Notes under the pieces: generated by a model
The model's input: only the letters and a program-made list of their open reading frames with translations
Told to the model about the DNA's origin: nothing
Databases searched by the model: none
Shown: piece after piece, positions 60,594 through 64,000 of the stretch
Layout: the number at the start of each line of letters is the position of its first letter
Position numbering within the stretch: position 1 is the first letter of the stretch
Made by a program: the position numbers and the translations under genes
Origin: Dietzia sp032248695
GTDB taxonomy: Bacteria; Actinomycetota; Actinomycetes; Mycobacteriales; Mycobacteriaceae
Length of the DNA: 64,000 nucleotides
Reading direction: 5' to 3'
Assembly (NCBI RefSeq): GCF_032248695.1
Contig: NZ_JAVHXC010000003.1
Span: forward strand, 572,737 to 636,736

Positions 60594-62059
60594 TCCTGGG
60601 CCTTGACCTCGCGGGCCTCGTCGGCGATGTGCTGGTGGGTGATGGGGTCGGAGCCGTCCCAGGCCGTGATGTTCTTCGCCCGAGGCAGGTCGTCGCGGTG
60701 GAACACCGGGTTGTGACCCTTCACCTTTTGCTGGAGGTAATGGCGCAGCAGGGCCACAGCGAGCCCACCGAGCGGGATGATAGCGATGAGGTTGATGGTG
60801 GCCATGAAGCCCATGAACAGGTCCGCCAGGCCCCACACGAGGTCCACCGAGCCGAGCGCACCGCCGACCACCGCGAGCAGGACGAGCGCGCGGAAGATGT
60901 TGATCGCCCGGGGGCTGTCGCGCAGGAAGTTGATGTTGGCCTCGCCGTAGTACGAGTTGCCGAGGATCGACGAGAACGCGAGGAAGAAGATCACCACGGT
61001 GAGGAACGGCACGCCCCAGTCGCCGACCTGCGAGGCCAGCGAGTCCTGGGTGAGCGAGATGCCCTCGCGGTCGCCGCCGAATTCGGGGTCGGCGAGCAGG
61101 ATGATGAACGCGGTCGCCGAGCAGACGACGAGGGTGTCGAAGTACACGCCGAGCGACTGGACCAGGCCCTGCTTGACGGGGTGGGAGACCGATGCGGTCG
61201 CCGCGGCGTTGGGGACCGAGCCCATGCCGGCCTCGTTGGAGAAGAGGCCGCGGCGCATACCCTGCATGATCGCCGCGCCGATGGTGGCGCCGGCGATCTC
61301 GCGGAACCCGAGCGCGTGGCCCACGATGAGGCCGATCATGTCGGGGACCTCGGTGATGTTGATCGCGACGACGATGAGGGCGACGACGACGTAGGCCGCG
61401 GCCATCAACGGGACCAGGATCTCGGTGACCGCGGACAGGCGCCGGACGCCACCGAAGATGACGAGGCCCGTCACGACCGCCAGCGCCACGCCGATGGCGA
61501 TGCCGGCCCCGGTGCCCTCGAGGTCGAACTGGTTGCGGACCGACTCGGAGATGGAATTGGCCTGGACCGCGTTGAACACGAAGCCGTAGGTGACGGTGAT
61601 GATCACCGCGAACGCCACCGCCACGCGCTTCCAGCCGAGGCCGTCGCGGATGTAGTAGGCCGGCCCGCCGATGTACGAGTCCTTGCCCTTAATCTTGTAC
61701 AGCTGCGCGAGAGTCGACTCGATGAACGCGGTGGCGCCACCGATGATCGCGATGAGCCACATCCAGAACACCGCGCCCGGGCCGCCGACGGTGATGGCGA
61801 TGGCCACACCCGCGACGTTGCCGGTGCCGACCCGGGACGCCGCCGAGATGGTGAAGGCCCGGAAGGCGGAGATGCCCTTCTTGCCCTCATCGATGTCGGA
61901 CGGCTTCTCCGTGATGGTCCGCAGCATCTCCGGGAACAGCCGGATCTGCACGATCAGGGTGGTCACGGAGAAGTACAGGCCGGCGATCACCAGCAGGGCG
62001 ATGACGCCGTACCAGTAGACGTCGTTGACACTTGCGACGAGCTCGGTGAGTTGGGTCAC
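60590..62059 (-). CDS. Alanine/glycine:cation symporter (AGCS family)
   Basis: 489 aa, about eleven membrane spans. 'GKKGISAFRAFTISAASRVG', 'YKIKGKDSYIGGPAYYIRDG' and 'GMRRGLFSNEAGMGSVPNAA' are signature segments of sodium-coupled alanine/glycine importers. Translation starts at GTG 62059. It is the first gene of an operon with adenosine deaminase, an odd pairing that may mean the transporter carries a different substrate or simply shares control. Divergent from the patatin gene with 54 bases between starts. Confidence 0.92.
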   Translation of the reverse strand: MTQLTELVASVNDVYWYGVIALLVIAGLYFSVTTLIVQIRLFPEMLRTITEKPSDIDEGKKGISAFRAFTISAASRVGTGNVAGVAIAITVGGPGAVFWMWLIAIIGGATAFIESTLAQLYKIKGKDSYIGGPAYYIRDGLGWKRVAVAFAVIITVTYGFVFNAVQANSISESVRNQFDLEGTGAGIAIGVALAVVTGLVIFGGVRRLSAVTEILVPLMAAAYVVVALIVVAINITEVPDMIGLIVGHALGFREIAGATIGAAIMQGMRRGLFSNEAGMGSVPNAAATASVSHPVKQGLVQSLGVYFDTLVVCSATAFIILLADPEFGGDREGISLTQDSLASQVGDWGVPFLTVVIFFLAFSSILGNSYYGEANINFLRDSPRAINIFRALVLLAVVGGALGSVDLVWGLADLFMGFMATINLIAIIPLGGLAVALLRHYLQQKVKGHNPVFHRDDLPRAKNITAWDGSDPITHQHIADEAREVKAQE

Positions 62060-62113
62060 GGGTCGACACTAACGGATGGACCGCCCCGTCACCTGACCTC
62101 CTAGGCTGGGAGA

Positions 62114-63043
62114 GTGACTGATGCGGGACCGAGACACACGCATGGCGGAACGGGCACGACGGTGGAACCGACCGCCCCGGACGTCGCGCTGCTCTTCGAG
62201 GGCGGTGGCATGCGGGCCGTTCACACGGCCGGGGTCGTAGAGACCCTGATCGAGGCGGGTATCCACACGGGCCTCGCCGCGGGGATCTCGGCCGGGGCGT
62301 CTCATCTGGCGAACTACCTCTCCCGCGACGCCGTCCGCGCCCGGAAGAGCTTCGTGGAGATGGCTGCCGACCCGAACTTCGGCGACTGGCGCAGCTTCGC
62401 CCGCGGCAAGGGCCTGTTCAACGCTGAGTACATCTACGAGCAGGCCGGCCTTCCGGACCAGATCCTGCCGTACGACTTCGAGGCGTTCGAGTCCAGTGGC
62501 ACCGCCGCCCGTATCGGCACGTTTCGCTGCTCTGACGGCGAGACGGTCTTCTGGACCGAGGACGACGTCGACACGATGGCCGATCTCATGCGGATGGTGC
62601 GGTCCTCGTCGACCATGCCGGTGTGGATGCCGCCCGTGCTGATCGACGGCGAGTACTACGTCGACGGGGCCCTGGGCCATGACGGGGGGATCCCGCTCTC
62701 GGCGGCGCGCGATGCCGGGTACGAGAAGTTCCTCGTCGTGCTCACCCAGCCGAAGGGGTACCGGAAGATCCCGCCGCGCCGGTTGACCCCGTTCTACCGT
62801 TCGTACTTCCGGCGATTCCCCGCGGTGGGGGAGGCGCTCCTGCACCGGTGGGCGCTGTACAACGAGACCCTCGACGAGATCGAGGCCCTGGAGGAGTCCG
62901 GCGACGCGCTGGTTTTTCGTCCGGATCGGGTGCTCATCAGGAGCTATGAGCGCCGGGTCGACCGTCTCGCCGAGGCGTACGTCCTCGGGCGTGAACAGGC
63001 CCGCCGTGAGGTCGACACGTGGCTGGAGTTCTGCGGACTCTGA
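62114..63043 (+). CDS. Patatin-like phospholipase
   Basis: 309 aa. Oxyanion loop 'FEGGGMRAVHTAGV', nucleophile GISAGAS (GxSxG, Ser about residue 60) and the dyad Asp in 'GALGHDGGIPL' (DGG). The C-terminal part ('RRFPAVGEALLHRWALYNET', 'LAEAYVLGREQAR') matches the bacterial patatins with a DUF6363-type tail. Hydrolyses fatty acyl esters, probably membrane lipids, from the cytoplasm. The GTG at 62114 is used, with an alternative GTG at 62162. Confidence 0.9.
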   Translation: MTDAGPRHTHGGTGTTVEPTAPDVALLFEGGGMRAVHTAGVVETLIEAGIHTGLAAGISAGASHLANYLSRDAVRARKSFVEMAADPNFGDWRSFARGKGLFNAEYIYEQAGLPDQILPYDFEAFESSGTAARIGTFRCSDGETVFWTEDDVDTMADLMRMVRSSSTMPVWMPPVLIDGEYYVDGALGHDGGIPLSAARDAGYEKFLVVLTQPKGYRKIPPRRLTPFYRSYFRRFPAVGEALLHRWALYNETLDEIEALEESGDALVFRPDRVLIRSYERRVDRLAEAYVLGREQARREVDTWLEFCGL

Positions 63044-63130
63044 GCCGTGCGGATCCCGGCGGACGCGGAAATGCGCGTCGCCGCGGTCGCGTTCAGGGCA
63101 CGACCGCGGCGACGCGGGAAGTAGGTGGGG

Positions 63131-63426
63131 TCAGGAGCCGAAGAGCGCGGCGCCGCCGGCGAGTGTGGTGAGAACGTACGCGGGCAGACGGAGCAGGCCA
63201 TCGATCGCGGCCGAGCCGAACGGCGCGGGAACGAGGTCGCCGGAACCTGTTGCGAGGCCGGCCCAGAAGTCAGAGAAGGAGCCCNGCCGCCGGCGAGTGT
63301 GGTGAGAACGTACGCGGGCAGACGGAGCAGGCCATCGATCGCGGCCGAGCCGAACGGCGCGGGAACGAGGTCGCCGGAACCTGTTGCGAGGCCGGCCCAG
63401 AAGTCAGAGAAGGAGCCCGTATCCAT
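63131..63426 (-). CDS. Very small protein, broken in the assembly by a duplicated join
   Basis: As assembled the gene is interrupted by two 133-bp identical copies separated by one N. Removing one copy gives a clean 53-aa protein starting MDTGSFSDFWAGLATGSGD and ending 'TTLAGGAALFGS'. It is amphipathic, Gly/Ala/Leu-rich and has no signal peptide. Size, lack of signal and composition recall the tiny PorA/PorH channel proteins of mycolic-acid bacteria, but there is no motif to prove it. Confidence 0.55.
63152..63418. repeat. 133-bp exact duplication around an N (contig join)
   Basis: 63152-63284 and 63286-63418 are identical, with a single undetermined base between them. Best read as two overlapping contig ends placed side by side, so one copy should be removed. 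Confidence 0.9.
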
Positions 63427-63829
63427 GTCGTGTCCTTTCGACGTGACGTACCCACTGTCTGTGGGCTACACCACAAGAAGCTACGACCGCCACAGGCGTG
63501 GCGCCACCGCGAAATCGTCAATCGCCCGGCCCTCTCGGCGGTACTAAGGAAATTGCAAGGCGGCCACCTGCGCACTCCGGCGATCATGAGGAAATGGCCA
63601 CGCACGAGGAGTTTCGCTCAGCTTGCATTGCGGCTCCAGGCGTAGCGGCGCCCGCATCCTCGAGGGTTCCGCGCGCGGCCACTGAGTTTCGCGCTTTGCG
63701 ACTCCAGGTCGTCTTCGGCGTAGCCCTTGTGGTGGCGAACACTCGTGCGTAGAATAGAACACGTATTCGACACGATGTGCGGCCGGGGGCCGCGCGGGCG
63801 AGGCGCACCGACAAGGGGGGTGGGGGCAT
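63427..63829. other. 403-base gap ahead of the DUF222 gene
   Basis: No convincing protein. It holds a small inverted repeat CCCAC-TGTCT-GTGGG (63451-63465) ahead of the tiny minus-strand gene and an SOS-like box at 63755-63770 ahead of the plus-strand gene. Base composition is more mixed than in flanking genes. Confidence 0.5.
63755..63770. promoter_or_regulatory. SOS-like LexA box
   Basis: On the minus strand TCGAATACGTGTTCTA compares with the actinobacterial LexA consensus TCGAAC-N4-GTTCGA with two mismatches. It ends 59 bases before the DUF222 start. Confidence 0.5.
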
Positions 63830-64000
63830 GGCAGGTCGATCTGGCGAGGCGGCCGGTGGCGCTGCCGACCCCACCTCCGGTAGCGCTTCGGTGTTGGTGG
63901 GGTTGCGGGCGGCGGCGCACCAGGGGTGGGCGGCGGAGAACCGCGCCGCCGCCGGGCGCCTGGTGGCGTGCTACCAGCTGCTGCAGGCGTGCCTGGCCGA
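63830..64000 (+). CDS. DUF222-type (13E12-like) protein, 3' partial
   Basis: The first 57 residues are present, running off the window. 'GLRAAAHQGWAAENRAAAGR' and 'LVACYQLLQACLA' match the opening helix of DUF222 proteins, which usually carry a C-terminal HNH nuclease and occur in many copies in actinobacteria (the mycobacterial 13E12 repeat family). A G-rich ribosome site (AAGGGGGG) lies 6-14 bases before ATG 63830. The nuclease part is outside the window, so activity cannot be judged. Confidence 0.65.

Noticed and set aside
63152..63418. Biological tandem duplication
   Set aside because: Perfect identity with a single N at the junction and disruption of a frame are better explained by an unmerged contig overlap.

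Overview
The window is high-GC actinobacterial chromosome, most likely from a mycolic-acid-containing genus such as Dietzia or a close relative. This is an inference from several signs: many GTG starts, dense ATGA/GTGA gene overlaps, 16-bp CRP/GlxR-type palindromes, a DUF222-type gene start, a maltokinase-cap protein, and many lipid genes (two FadD-like ligases, LLM oxidoreductases, SDRs, esterases). No rRNA, CRISPR array or complete insertion sequence was seen. One tRNA (tRNA-Asp) is present. A single N at 63285 lies between two identical 133-bp copies, which looks like an unmerged contig join.

Layout. 1-3.0 kb: SDR (partial), IclR regulator, and a divergent flavin reductase / C-C hydrolase pair typical of ring degradation. 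3.0-6.1 kb: a small secreted protein, a stand-alone maltokinase-cap protein, YceI and a hydrolase, with two CRP-type palindromes. 6.1-11.2 kb: an FMO-TetR-hydrolase operon divergent from an SDR-SDR-LLM run, with a perfect 16-bp palindrome between them. 11.2-20.4 kb: thiamine-binding protein, secreted lipase, an ECF sigma / alkyltransferase / LysE operon (LysE carries a large in-frame inverted repeat), MFS transporter and PEP carboxylase.

20.4-36.3 kb is an accessory region with visibly more mixed base composition. It holds a serine recombinase, many unrecognised proteins, small membrane proteins in related pairs, two TIMP-like 'CSC' secreted proteins, and a complete Pnkp/Hen1 RNA-repair cassette. 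From 36.3 kb core-like content resumes: SMP-30-like propeller plus acyl-CoA ligase, tyrosine phosphatase, a GyrA-coil-like protein, an AddA/AddB-like helicase-nuclease pair, tRNA-Asp, Mn catalase, and a YbjN/HD-hydrolase pair.

52.1-56.4 kb holds the most interesting structure. One cassette encodes an EspC-like helical protein, a WXG protein with a C-terminal glycine-zipper membrane region, and a 76-aa single-span membrane protein. Nearby is a decayed duplicate with a deleted first gene, a frameshifted and internally deleted second gene, and the small membrane gene in tandem. I read it as a candidate type VII-secreted, membrane-acting toxin with its immunity protein, a hypothesis not proven by sequence alone. 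The remaining 56.4-64 kb has a second acyl-CoA ligase/LLM operon, DoxX, a cation symporter/adenosine deaminase operon, a patatin lipase, a very small protein spanning the assembly join, and the start of a DUF222 gene preceded by an SOS-like box.
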